From positions 1 to 5,306 of the forward strand of contig JAKAIJ010000187.1 in the NCBI GenBank assembly GCA_021814355.1: a stretch of DNA of 5,306 nucleotides, read 5' to 3'. This document shows, piece after piece, positions 1-4,652 of the stretch. The position numbers were made by a program, and so were the translations under genes. The notes beneath the pieces are model-generated. The model saw nothing but the letters and a program-made list of their open reading frames with translations, ran no database searches and was not told the origin of the DNA. The stretch is from Acidobacteriota bacterium (GTDB lineage: Bacteria; Acidobacteriota; UBA4820; DSQY01). Position 1 is the stretch's first letter. Every line of letters starts with the position of its first letter.

Positions 1-1
1 C

Positions 2-832
2 TTCGACGTGGGTGCCGCCGAGGAGCACGCGGTCGTCTTCGCCGCGGGGCTCGCCGCCCAGGGCCTGCGCCCCGTCTGCGCGATCTACTCCACCTTCCTC
101 CAGCGCGCCTACGACCCCATCGTCCACGACACGGCAATCCAGCACCTGCCCGTGATCTTCTGCATGGACCGCGCGGGGCTCGCGGGGGAGGACGGCCCCA
201 CCCACCACGGGGCCTTCGACCTCTCCTACCTGCGCCACGTGCCGGGGATGGTCGTGGCGGCGCCCAAGGACGGCAATGAGCTGCGCGACCTGATGGCCAC
301 GGCGCTGGCGTGGCAGGAGGGCCCCTTCGCCATCCGCTACCCCAAGGGAGTGGCGGAGCCCTTCGAGCCCGGCCGCGAGCCGCGCCCCATCCCCGTGGGC
401 TCCTGGGAGGTGCTGCGCGAGGGGCGCGACGTGGCCCTGCTCGCCGTGGGCTCCATGGTGCCCGTGTCGCTGAAGGCCGCCGAAGCGCTCTTGGCCCGCG
501 GCGTGAGCGCCGAGGTGATCAACTGCCGGTTCGTGAAGCCGCTGGACGAGGCCTGCCTCGAAGGGGCGCTGGCGCGCTTCTCCCGCCTGGTCGTCCTGGA
601 GGAGAACGTCCTTTCGGGCGGGTTCGGGAGCGCCGTCCTGGAGCGGGCCCAGACCGGCCCAGGCTCCGCGAGCATCCTCCGCCTGGGCCTGCCCGACCGT
701 TTCGTCCCCCACGGTCCGCGCGCGCGCCTTCTGGACGACGTCGGGCTGAGTCCCGCCACGGTGGCCGAGCGCGTGGCCGCCTTTTTGCCCGGCCTGCGCG
801 CGACCCCCTCGGGCCACGCCGTCACCCCTTGA
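2..832 (+). CDS. dxs: 1-deoxy-D-xylulose-5-phosphate synthase, C-terminal part (5' end outside window)
   Basis: This thiamine-diphosphate enzyme condenses pyruvate with glyceraldehyde 3-phosphate to give DXP, the first step of the MEP isoprenoid pathway in the cytosol. The window opens inside the gene in frame at base 2, so about 276 of the usual 620-640 residues are present and the N-terminal ThDP-binding domain is missing. The GTG at 8 is an internal valine, not a start. Numbering from the first visible residue: the pyrimidine-binding domain begins with FDVGAAEEHA (1-10), whose first Glu (7) matches the catalytic Glu of the usual AEQHA motif. YSTFLQRAYD (29-38), the DRAGLAGEDGPTHHGAFD block (56-73) and IRYPKG (111-116) follow, all hallmarks that separate DXS from transketolase. 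The C-terminal domain carries NCRFVKPLD (174-182) and EENVLSGGFGSAV (200-212). The gene ends with TGA, 43 bases before pepA on the same strand. The identification is firm; only the missing 5' half is unseen. Confidence 0.96.
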   Translation, partial: FDVGAAEEHAVVFAAGLAAQGLRPVCAIYSTFLQRAYDPIVHDTAIQHLPVIFCMDRAGLAGEDGPTHHGAFDLSYLRHVPGMVVAAPKDGNELRDLMATALAWQEGPFAIRYPKGVAEPFEPGREPRPIPVGSWEVLREGRDVALLAVGSMVPVSLKAAEALLARGVSAEVINCRFVKPLDEACLEGALARFSRLVVLEENVLSGGFGSAVLERAQTGPGSASILRLGLPDRFVPHGPRARLLDDVGLSPATVAERVAAFLPGLRATPSGHAVTP

Positions 833-864
833 CCTCGTCGAGGCCACACCTCAGCCCATCCCTC

Positions 865-870
865 AGGAGG
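865..870 (+). promoter_or_regulatory. Ribosome binding site of pepA
   Basis: AGGAGG lies five bases before the ATG at 876, a near-perfect Shine-Dalgarno sequence. It fixes the pepA start. No promoter is evident in the 43-base gap after dxs, which fits read-through from dxs. Confidence 0.8.
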
Positions 871-875
871 GGACC

Positions 876-2369
876 ATGACCCAGATCGGACTCACCGTGG
901 AGAAGCCCGAGACCTTCCGGGGCGACGCCGTCGCCCGCGGCGTCTTCGACGACACCGACCTCTCGCGCCTCGGGGTCCCCGGCTTGACGGACCAGGCCAA
1001 GAAGCTCCGGTTCAAGGGCGGGGCCGGCGAGTCCTTCTTCGCCTTCGACCGGTTCGGCAGCCCCTCCAAGCACCTGCTCCTCGTGGGGCTCGGCAAGAGG
1101 TCCGAGTACGGCCCCGCCGCGGCCCGCGCCGCGGCGGCCACCGCCGCCCGGCGGCTCCGCGAGCGGTTCGCCTCCACGGCGCTCTTCGCCCTGGAGGCCG
1201 AGGCGGCGGGCCGGCGCGCGCCCGTGGTCCTCTCGGCGCTCGCCGAGGGCACCCTCCTGGGCAACCGGCGGTTCCAGAAGTACGTCACCGACAAGGAGCG
1301 GAGGTTCGAGGGGCTCTCGGGGATCTCGCTGCGGGTCGCCCGGAAGAGCGCCGTCCTGCAGGAGGCGCTCGGCCTGGGCAAGGTCCTCGCGGACGCCACC
1401 GGCTACGCCCGCGAGCTGGCCACCGAACCGGCCAACGTGCTCACCCCCGAGTTCATGGCCGAGGAGGCGCGCAAGCTCGCCCGGCGACACGGATTCGAGC
1501 TGAAGGTCCTGGACGAGAAGGCCTGCGCCAAGCTCGGCATGGGCGCCTACCTGGCCGTGGCCCGCGGCTCCCACCACCCGCCCCGGTTCATCCACCTGCG
1601 CTACCGGCCCAAGGGCGCCAAGTTCCACATCGCCGTGGTGGGCAAGGGGCTCACCTTCGACTCCGGCGGGATCTCCATCAAGCCGGCGGACGGGATGGGC
1701 GCCATGAAGAGCGACATGTCGGGCTCCGCGGCGGTGATGGGGGCCATGGCGGCCATCGGCGCGCTGAAGCCCAAGGTCGCCGTGGACGCGGTGATGGCCA
1801 TGTGCGAAAACATGCCGGGCGGGGGAGCCTACCGCCCCGGCGACATCCTCACGAGCATGAGCGGCAAAACCATCGAGGTGCTCAACACCGACGCGGAGGG
1901 GCGCCTTACCCTCGCGGACGCCCTCTGCTACGTTCAGAGGCAGAAGCCCGACGCCGTGGTGGACCTCGCCACCCTCACGGGCGCCTGCGTGGTGGCCCTC
2001 GGGCCCGACTTCTCGGGCGCCATGGGAAACGATCAGCCCCTTCTGGACGCCGTGCTGGCCGCCGCCAAGGAGTCGGGGGACGACCTCTGGCAGCTCCCTC
2101 TTCCCGCCGCCTACCGCAAGTACATCAAGACCGACGTGGCCGACGTGGCCAACATGTCCCGCATCCGCTGGGGCGGGGCCATCACGGCGGGGCTCTTCCT
2201 CTCCACCTTCGTGGACGAGGGGCGTCCCTGGGTCCACCTCGACATCGCGGGGCCGGCCCTGCGCGACGACGACGGGGGCGACGCACACCGCGCCGAGGGC
2301 TCCGGCGTCGGGGTCCGAACCCTCGTCCATCTCGTCCTCTCCAAGGCCGGCGGCCCGCGCAAGGCCTGA
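876..2369 (+). CDS. pepA: Leucyl aminopeptidase (peptidase family M17)
   Basis: This cytosolic two-metal exopeptidase removes N-terminal residues (Leu preferred) from peptides and normally works as a hexamer. Its 497 residues match the usual family length of about 500. The variable N-terminal domain spans about residues 15-150 and the catalytic domain about 175-490. The metal and active-site residues are all present: K257 (VGKG), D262 (FDSGG), K269 (SIKP), D280 (KSDMSG), and D339, E341 and R343 in the family signature NTDAEGRL (337-344). Each lies exactly 13 residues before its E. coli PepA counterpart (K270, D275, K282, D293, D352, E354, R356), so the spacing is conserved and the enzyme should be active. 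RWGGAITAGLF (431-441) and the WVHLDIAGPA stretch (452-461) close the fold. The ATG has an ideal AGGAGG site. The gene follows dxs by 43 bases and is probably in the same transcript. E. coli PepA also binds DNA in Xer recombination; nothing here tests that role. Confidence 0.96.
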   Translation: MTQIGLTVEKPETFRGDAVARGVFDDTDLSRLGVPGLTDQAKKLRFKGGAGESFFAFDRFGSPSKHLLLVGLGKRSEYGPAAARAAAATAARRLRERFASTALFALEAEAAGRRAPVVLSALAEGTLLGNRRFQKYVTDKERRFEGLSGISLRVARKSAVLQEALGLGKVLADATGYARELATEPANVLTPEFMAEEARKLARRHGFELKVLDEKACAKLGMGAYLAVARGSHHPPRFIHLRYRPKGAKFHIAVVGKGLTFDSGGISIKPADGMGAMKSDMSGSAAVMGAMAAIGALKPKVAVDAVMAMCENMPGGGAYRPGDILTSMSGKTIEVLNTDAEGRLTLADALCYVQRQKPDAVVDLATLTGACVVALGPDFSGAMGNDQPLLDAVLAAAKESGDDLWQLPLPAAYRKYIKTDVADVANMSRIRWGGAITAGLFLSTFVDEGRPWVHLDIAGPALRDDDGGDAHRAEGSGVGVRTLVHLVLSKAGGPRKA

Positions 2370-2373
2370 CGCC

Positions 2374-2394
2374 GGTTCCGCAAGAGAAGGAACC
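2374..2394 (+). promoter_or_regulatory. Small hairpin holding the ribosome site of the 2395 mini-ORF
   Basis: GGTTCC (2374-2379) and GGAACC (2389-2394) are perfect complements around a nine-base loop. The loop and 3' arm contain AGAAGGA (2385-2391), the only Shine-Dalgarno-like sequence before the ATG at 2395. In RNA the 3' arm ends directly at that ATG, so folding could mask initiation. The stem is only six pairs, so chance is a real alternative. Confidence 0.35.
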
Positions 2395-2493
2395 ATGGAG
2401 GTCGCAGAGGTCCTGGAGAGCGTTCCGGTGGCAGAAGCGAAGATCTCCGCGGATCAGGCGGTACCCTCTTTCCGGGAACGGCCGGAAGCCTGA
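2395..2493 (+). CDS. Possible 32-residue acidic mini-protein
   Basis: An ATG at 2395, 25 bases after the pepA stop, opens a 32-codon frame ending in TGA at 2491. AGAAGGA lies a few bases upstream, a plausible ribosome site. The peptide starts MEVAEVLESVPVAEAK and ends FRERPEA. It is rich in Glu, Ala and Val, has no signal peptide or membrane segment, and could form a short amphipathic helix at its N-terminus. The frame ends before the T-run of the proposed terminator, so it would sit on the pepA transcript. No family is recognised. It may be a real small protein, a leader-type peptide or a chance frame, since 32 codons without a stop is not unusual in GC-rich DNA. Confidence 0.3.
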   Translation: MEVAEVLESVPVAEAKISADQAVPSFRERPEA

Positions 2494-2527
2494 GAGCGGC
2501 GGTCGCCGAAGGAACGGCCTCTTTTTT
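2480..2527 (+). terminator. Likely intrinsic terminator after dxs-pepA
   Basis: GGCCG (2480-2484) pairs with CGGCC (2515-2519). Inside it CCT (2489-2491) can pair with AGG (2510-2512), and CGGC (2497-2500) with GCCG (2505-2508) around a GGTC loop. The structure is followed by TC and six Ts (2522-2527), the only such T-run near a gene end in the window. The stem is interrupted by internal loops, so efficiency is uncertain, but position and T-tract fit the end of the dxs-pepA unit. Confidence 0.55.
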
Positions 2528-2567
2528 ACCGTCCCGCGGGAAATCGTCCGGTGATACGCGCCCGGGG

Positions 2568-2801
2568 CTACTTCCCGCCGCCCTGGGTCTTCTCCTGGAT
2601 CTTGTCGCCCGCCTTCTGGAGGGCTTCGCCGGTCTTCTTCGCGGCCTTGCCCACCGCCTCGGCGGTCTTGGCCCCCGCCTTGTCCAGGGCCCTTCCCGCT
2701 TTCTCCATGGGGCCGTTCTTCTCCGCGCAGGCCGAGAGCGTCCCCAGGGCCGCCGCGACTATTGCCGCCACCGCGAACCGTCCGACCGTGCCTGTGGCCA
2801 T
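2568..2801 (-). CDS. Small lipoprotein with 11-residue Lys/Ala/Glu repeats
   Basis: A 77-residue protein begins at ATG (2801-2799) with GGAGG eight bases upstream (2810-2814 on the + strand). Residues 1-24 form a lipoprotein signal peptide: one Arg, a hydrophobic core (about 9-20) and the lipobox LSAC (22-25), with Cys25 as the lipidated residue. Residue +2 is Ala, not Asp, so by the enterobacterial Lol rule it would go to the outer membrane. The mature part consists of 11-residue units at 32-42, 43-53 and 54-64, with a degenerate fourth from 65. The pattern is roughly xxKxxEAhxKA, where h is L or V, as in MEKAGRALDKA. This predicts a long amphipathic helix resembling LEA group 3 or apolipoprotein repeats. 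The start of the mature protein (CAEKNGPMEKAG) resembles other short proteobacterial lipoproteins of unknown role. It lies downstream of the mbfA-type gene on the same strand, 166 bases away. No function can be assigned. Confidence 0.8.
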   Translation of the reverse strand: MATGTVGRFAVAAIVAAALGTLSACAEKNGPMEKAGRALDKAGAKTAEAVGKAAKKTGEALQKAGDKIQEKTQGGGK

Positions 2802-2858
2802 GACCGTGACCTCCGCTGAAATCCAGACGCCGCCCTAAGGGCCTGTTTGAAAATAGGG

Positions 2859-2884
2859 CGCGACCATGCCTTATTCCCCGGATA
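2859..2884 (+). repeat. Intergenic 26-base repeat, copy A
   Basis: Bases 2859-2884 match 4419-4444 in the same orientation at 23 of 26 positions, with the core CCATGCCTTATT identical. The copies flank the mbfA-type gene. A shorter likeness, GGGCCTGTTT (2839-2848) against GGGCCCGTTC (4453-4462), lies before copy A but after copy B. No open frame links the copies, so this is not coding similarity. It may be a dispersed intergenic repeat or a remnant of one. Confidence 0.5.
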
Positions 2885-2892
2885 CCCCTACC

Positions 2893-2918
2893 GGGGGAGG
2901 CGTGGCGACGCCTCCCCC
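2893..2918. repeat. Perfect 11-bp inverted repeat (hairpin)
   Basis: GGGGGAGGCGT (2893-2903) and ACGCCTCCCCC (2908-2918) are perfect complements around the tetraloop GGCG. This is an exceptionally stable stem, well beyond the 5-7-bp stems common in such GC-rich DNA. No T-run follows on either strand, so it is not a classical intrinsic terminator. CCCCGG (2876-2881) can alternatively pair with CCGGGG (2891-2896), which would break this stem. It lies between the mbfA-type gene and the lipoprotein gene. Confidence 0.75.
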
Positions 2919-2933
2919 AGAGCCCCCACCCGC

Positions 2934-2965
2934 ATACAGAGTGCCGGATTTCCGGCGCTCTGTAT
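2934..2965 (-). terminator. 14-bp hairpin directly after the mbfA-type stop codon
   Basis: ATACAGAGTGCCGG (2934-2947) pairs with CCGGCGCTCTGTAT (2952-2965) around a four-base loop (ATTT on +, AAAT on -). The single non-Watson-Crick position is T2942 against G2957. On the - strand the stem begins two bases after the TAG of the mbfA-type gene. It could terminate that transcript or protect its 3' end. There is no T-tract after it on the - strand (it runs into GCGGGTGGGGG), so Rho-dependent ending or RNA stabilisation is as likely as intrinsic termination. Confidence 0.5.
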
Positions 2966-2967
2966 AG

Positions 2968-4122
2968 CTACGCGAGCGAGACGCCCACGAGCCGTCCGAT
3001 GAGGTGGGTCAGCAGGGCCACCCCGCCGCCCACCAGGACCATCCTGAGGCCGCCGCGCAGCGCGCCGCGGCCGGTGAAAACCGAGAGCACCGCCCCCACG
3101 GCGAAGAGCGCCACCCCGCTCAGGCCCGCCGAGACCCAGAGGCCGGACCGCGCGGGGAGCGCCACGAAGGGCAGGAGGGGGACGAGGGCCCCCCCCACGA
3201 AGGCGAAGAAGGAGCTCGCCGCCGCTCCCCAGGGCGAGCCGAGCTCGGAGGGGTCGAGGCCGAGCTCCTCCCGCGCGAGGGTGTCGAGGGCCGAGGCGGG
3301 GGCGGCGACGATGGAGGCGGCGAGCTGGGCCGCCTGCTCCCGCGGAATCCCCTTGGCCCGGTAGATCAGCTCCAGCTCCTTGGCCTCCTCCGTCGGGGAG
3401 GCCTCGAGCTCCTCGGCCTCCTTTTCCAGCTCGTGCTCGAAGAGCTCGCGCTGGGAGCGCACCGAGACGTACTCGCCCGCGGCCATGGAGAAGGCGCCGG
3501 CGAGCAGGCCCGCGATGCCGGCCAGCAGGACCATCTGGCGCTCCGAGGCGGCGCCGGCGGCCGCGGCTCCGCCGGCGATCCCCATGAGGAGGGAGAAGTT
3601 GGAGAGGAGGCCGTCGTTGACCCCGAAGACCGCGGCCCGCAGGTTGCCCCCCCGCGACGCCCGGTGCCAGGACTCTTGGGCCGCGATGCCCGCGGAGCCG
3701 CTCTCGGCGAGCTGGGAGAAGACCCTAGCGTGGGAGCGCTCCTGCCGGTCCATCCCGAGGGCGACCGCGTCCGCCTGCCCGGCGTAGCCCGCCGTGGCGC
3801 CCGCCTCCAGGGCCTGGGCCACCGGCAGCACACCGCGAACGCCGAAGCGCCGGGCCAAGAAGCCGAGGAGCCGGGTCCTGCGGGAGGGGCGCGGCGCCAC
3901 CGGCTCGTCCGCGGCGGCGAGCTTCCCGGCCCACACCGCGGCGTGGTCCCGCTCGGTGCGGGCCAGCTCGCGCAGGATCTCCGCCCGCTCCGGGTCCCTC
4001 TCCGCGGCGGCGAGGGACTCGTAGAGGGCCGCGGCGTCCACCTCGTCCTCGTAGTTCCGGCGCCAGCGGCGCAGGTCCGCCCGGCTGGGTCCGGGGGCGC
4101 CTTCGGGGTGCGGCTGGGCCAT
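2968..4122 (-). CDS. mbfA: Membrane-bound ferritin: ferritin-like (Er) domain fused to VIT1/CCC1 metal transporter
   Basis: This 384-residue fusion resembles MbfA of rhizobia and Agrobacterium, an inner-membrane exporter of Fe2+ (possibly Mn2+). The cytosolic ferritin-like domain (about 20-145) holds two matching diiron half-sites: E27-x6-Y34 with E57-xx-H60, and E106-x6-Y113 with E128-xx-H131. The VIT1/CCC1 part (159-384) starts with the typical FGVNDGLLSNFSLLMG (166-181, Asp at 170). About five membrane segments follow (162-185, 196-216, 299-321, 328-351, 357-381). Between segments 2 and 3 a Glu-rich loop (about 217-251) corresponds to the cytosolic metal-binding helices of plant VIT1. I chose the ATG at 4122-4120 because GGAG lies seven bases upstream. 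A GTG nine codons further up (4149) is possible but weaker. The gene runs divergently from the tetR-type gene. In Agrobacterium and Bradyrhizobium mbfA is iron-regulated through Irr, but no Irr or Fur box is recognisable here. The architecture is clear; the metal and direction of transport are inferred. Confidence 0.9.
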   Translation of the reverse strand: MAQPHPEGAPGPSRADLRRWRRNYEDEVDAAALYESLAAAERDPERAEILRELARTERDHAAVWAGKLAAADEPVAPRPSRRTRLLGFLARRFGVRGVLPVAQALEAGATAGYAGQADAVALGMDRQERSHARVFSQLAESGSAGIAAQESWHRASRGGNLRAAVFGVNDGLLSNFSLLMGIAGGAAAAGAASERQMVLLAGIAGLLAGAFSMAAGEYVSVRSQRELFEHELEKEAEELEASPTEEAKELELIYRAKGIPREQAAQLAASIVAAPASALDTLAREELGLDPSELGSPWGAAASSFFAFVGGALVPLLPFVALPARSGLWVSAGLSGVALFAVGAVLSVFTGRGALRGGLRMVLVGGGVALLTHLIGRLVGVSLA

Positions 4123-4173
4123 GGGTGCTCTCCGGACCCATGGTGTCACGCCGTGCCCCCCGCCGCAACTTTA

Positions 4174-4195
4174 GCGCCTACGCCGAAATAGGCGC
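4174..4195. promoter_or_regulatory. Inverted repeat upstream of the mbfA-type gene
   Basis: GCGCCTA (4174-4180) and TAGGCGC (4189-4195) are perfect complements with an eight-base spacer. The site lies about 52-73 bases upstream of the chosen ATG, where a promoter operator or a 5'-UTR hairpin would be expected. It resembles neither a Fur box nor an Irr element, and it does not share the TTAACT half-site of the tetR operator. Its role is unknown. Confidence 0.35.
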
Positions 4196-4284
4196 GGCCG
4201 CGCGCAGGGCGCTTCCCGAGCAGGGGAGAGGCTCGGGCCGCCAAGAGCTGCGCGCTGCCCCCCGGGCCGGGGTGAATTCGCGGA

Positions 4285-4324
4285 GGCCCAGACAGGCGTG
4301 CGGGGCGACACGCAGACGAGGGCC
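4285..4324. repeat. Two-stage inverted repeat with symmetrical internal loop
   Basis: GGCCC (4285-4289) pairs with GGGCC (4320-4324), and GCGTG (4296-4300) with CACGC (4309-4313). The stems are separated by six-base internal loops of similar sequence, AGACAG (4290-4295) and AGACGA (4314-4319), and the apical loop has eight bases. The symmetry suggests a folded RNA or a nested protein site, but each stem is only five pairs. Confidence 0.35.
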
Positions 4325-4418
4325 GACAAGGAAAACGCCCGGCCCGGGGGCAACCCGGAGGGCCGCCGCATCCGAGTTACCCCGGCGGCTTGGTTCCTTC
4401 ATGGCGGCTGGCCTCCGT

Positions 4419-4444
4419 CGCGGCCATGCCTTATTTCCGGGATA
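4419..4444 (+). repeat. Intergenic 26-base repeat, copy B
   Basis: This is the partner of 2859-2884: 23 of 26 bases match, with differences at 4423, 4436 and 4439. It lies in the region between the divergent mbfA-type and tetR-type genes. Sequence on either side diverges at once. Confidence 0.5.
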
Positions 4445-4483
4445 GGGCTCTAGGGCCCGTTCACACTTGTAGTCCCATTACGA

Positions 4484-4518
4484 TGCCCCGGGCAAACGAA
4501 GAGCCATTGTGCGGGGCA
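4484..4518. repeat. Bulged inverted repeat upstream of the tetR promoter
   Basis: TGCCCCG (4484-4490) pairs perfectly with CGGGGCA (4512-4518). The stem continues as GGC (4491-4493) with GCC (4503-4505) around a nine-base loop, leaving ATTGTG (4506-4511) as a one-sided bulge. Ten pairs in all make it one of the stronger structures in this gap. It lies about 65 bases upstream of the tetR -35 element and is therefore not in that transcript. Confidence 0.35.
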
Positions 4519-4582
4519 GGCCAGCTTGCGCCCTGTACGCCTGGCGCCGGGCGGGAGGCGACGGCCCGCGCTCGGGGCCTCC

Positions 4583-4611
4583 TTGACGCGTTCCGCCAAC
4601 CGCCCTATATT
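4583..4611 (+). promoter_or_regulatory. Sigma70-type promoter of the tetR-type gene
   Basis: TTGACG (4583-4588) is separated by exactly 17 bases from TATATT (4606-4611), close to the housekeeping consensus. Transcription would start near 4618, giving a leader of about 35 bases. The -10 sits at the edge of an AT-rich island in otherwise GC-rich DNA. Confidence 0.8.
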
Positions 4612-4640
4612 TTAACTGTATAGTTAAACTTCTCAGTTAA
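4611..4640 (+). promoter_or_regulatory. Palindromic operator, probably bound by the adjacent TetR-type regulator
   Basis: TTTAACT (4611-4617) and AGTTAAA (4622-4628) form a perfect palindrome around GTAT. A third half-site, CAGTTAA (4634-4640), follows 13 bases after the second in the same direction; it is also the exact complement of TTAACTG at 4612-4618. The site spans the end of the -10 and the expected start of transcription, the classic position for repression. TetR-family proteins usually bind such palindromes beside their own genes, so autoregulation is the likely role. Confidence 0.75.
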
Positions 4641-4641
4641 C

Positions 4642-4647
4642 AGGAGG
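4642..4647 (+). promoter_or_regulatory. Ribosome binding site of the tetR-type gene
   Basis: AGGAGG lies five bases before the GTG at 4653. No ATG occurs at suitable spacing, so this site decides in favour of the GTG start. It begins two bases after the third operator half-site. Confidence 0.8.
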
Positions 4648-4652
4648 CCGCG

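Larger units (their letters stand above)
4123..4582. other. Intergenic region without a convincing gene
   Basis: Open frames exist here on both strands, for example 4178-4402 on - and 4125-4445 on +. Their translations are Arg/Ala/Pro-rich, lack recognisable domains and lack good ribosome sites, so I read the region as non-coding. It holds several inverted repeats (4174-4195, 4215-4237, 4285-4324, 4340-4365, 4362-4389, 4484-4518) and the second 26-base repeat. Short stems are common at this GC content, so only some will matter. It must contain the mbfA-type promoter on the - strand, but I see no good -35/-10 pair. I compared it by eye with c-di-GMP, cobalamin, guanidine and RNase P RNA signatures and found no convincing match. 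Confidence 0.6.

Noticed and set aside
822..2396. Long open frame (524 codons) on the - strand opposite pepA
   Set aside because: It is antisense to a pepA gene with all catalytic motifs. Its translation is a Gly/Val/His/Glu-rich shadow with no domain, a known effect of GC-rich codon use.
2533..2567. Terminator for the lipoprotein gene on the - strand
   Set aside because: CCCGCGGG (2533-2540) is palindromic, but no T-run follows it on the - strand.
2551..2838. 95-codon + strand frame over the lipoprotein gene
   Set aside because: The - strand frame has a signal peptide, lipobox, regular repeats and GGAGG; the + frame has none of these.
2839..2855. Insertion-sequence end (GGGCCTGTTTGAAAA)
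   Set aside because: It resembles some insertion-sequence termini, but there is no matching inverted end, target duplication or transposase fragment in the window.
4123..4149. Upstream GTG start (4149) for the mbfA-type gene
   Set aside because: The ATG at 4122 has GGAG seven bases upstream, and the extra nine residues add nothing to the ferritin-like domain. The GTG cannot be excluded.
3004..4191. Long open frame on the + strand opposite the mbfA-type gene
   Set aside because: The translation is low-complexity Gly/Arg/Glu/His-rich with no motif, whereas the - strand shows a full Er-VIT1 protein.
4285..4400. Possible c-di-GMP riboswitch or RNase P RNA-like sequence
   Set aside because: A few short matches such as a GTTACC stretch and GGAAAA near GCCCGG caught the eye, but the conserved cores (for example GGGCAAACC with GACGCAAAGCC) are missing.
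4125..4445. Small open frames in the mbfA-tetR gap (4125-4445 on +, 4178-4402 and 4171-4371 on -)
   Set aside because: They are Arg/Ala/Pro-rich, unlike the neighbouring proteins, lack good ribosome sites and overlap inverted repeats.
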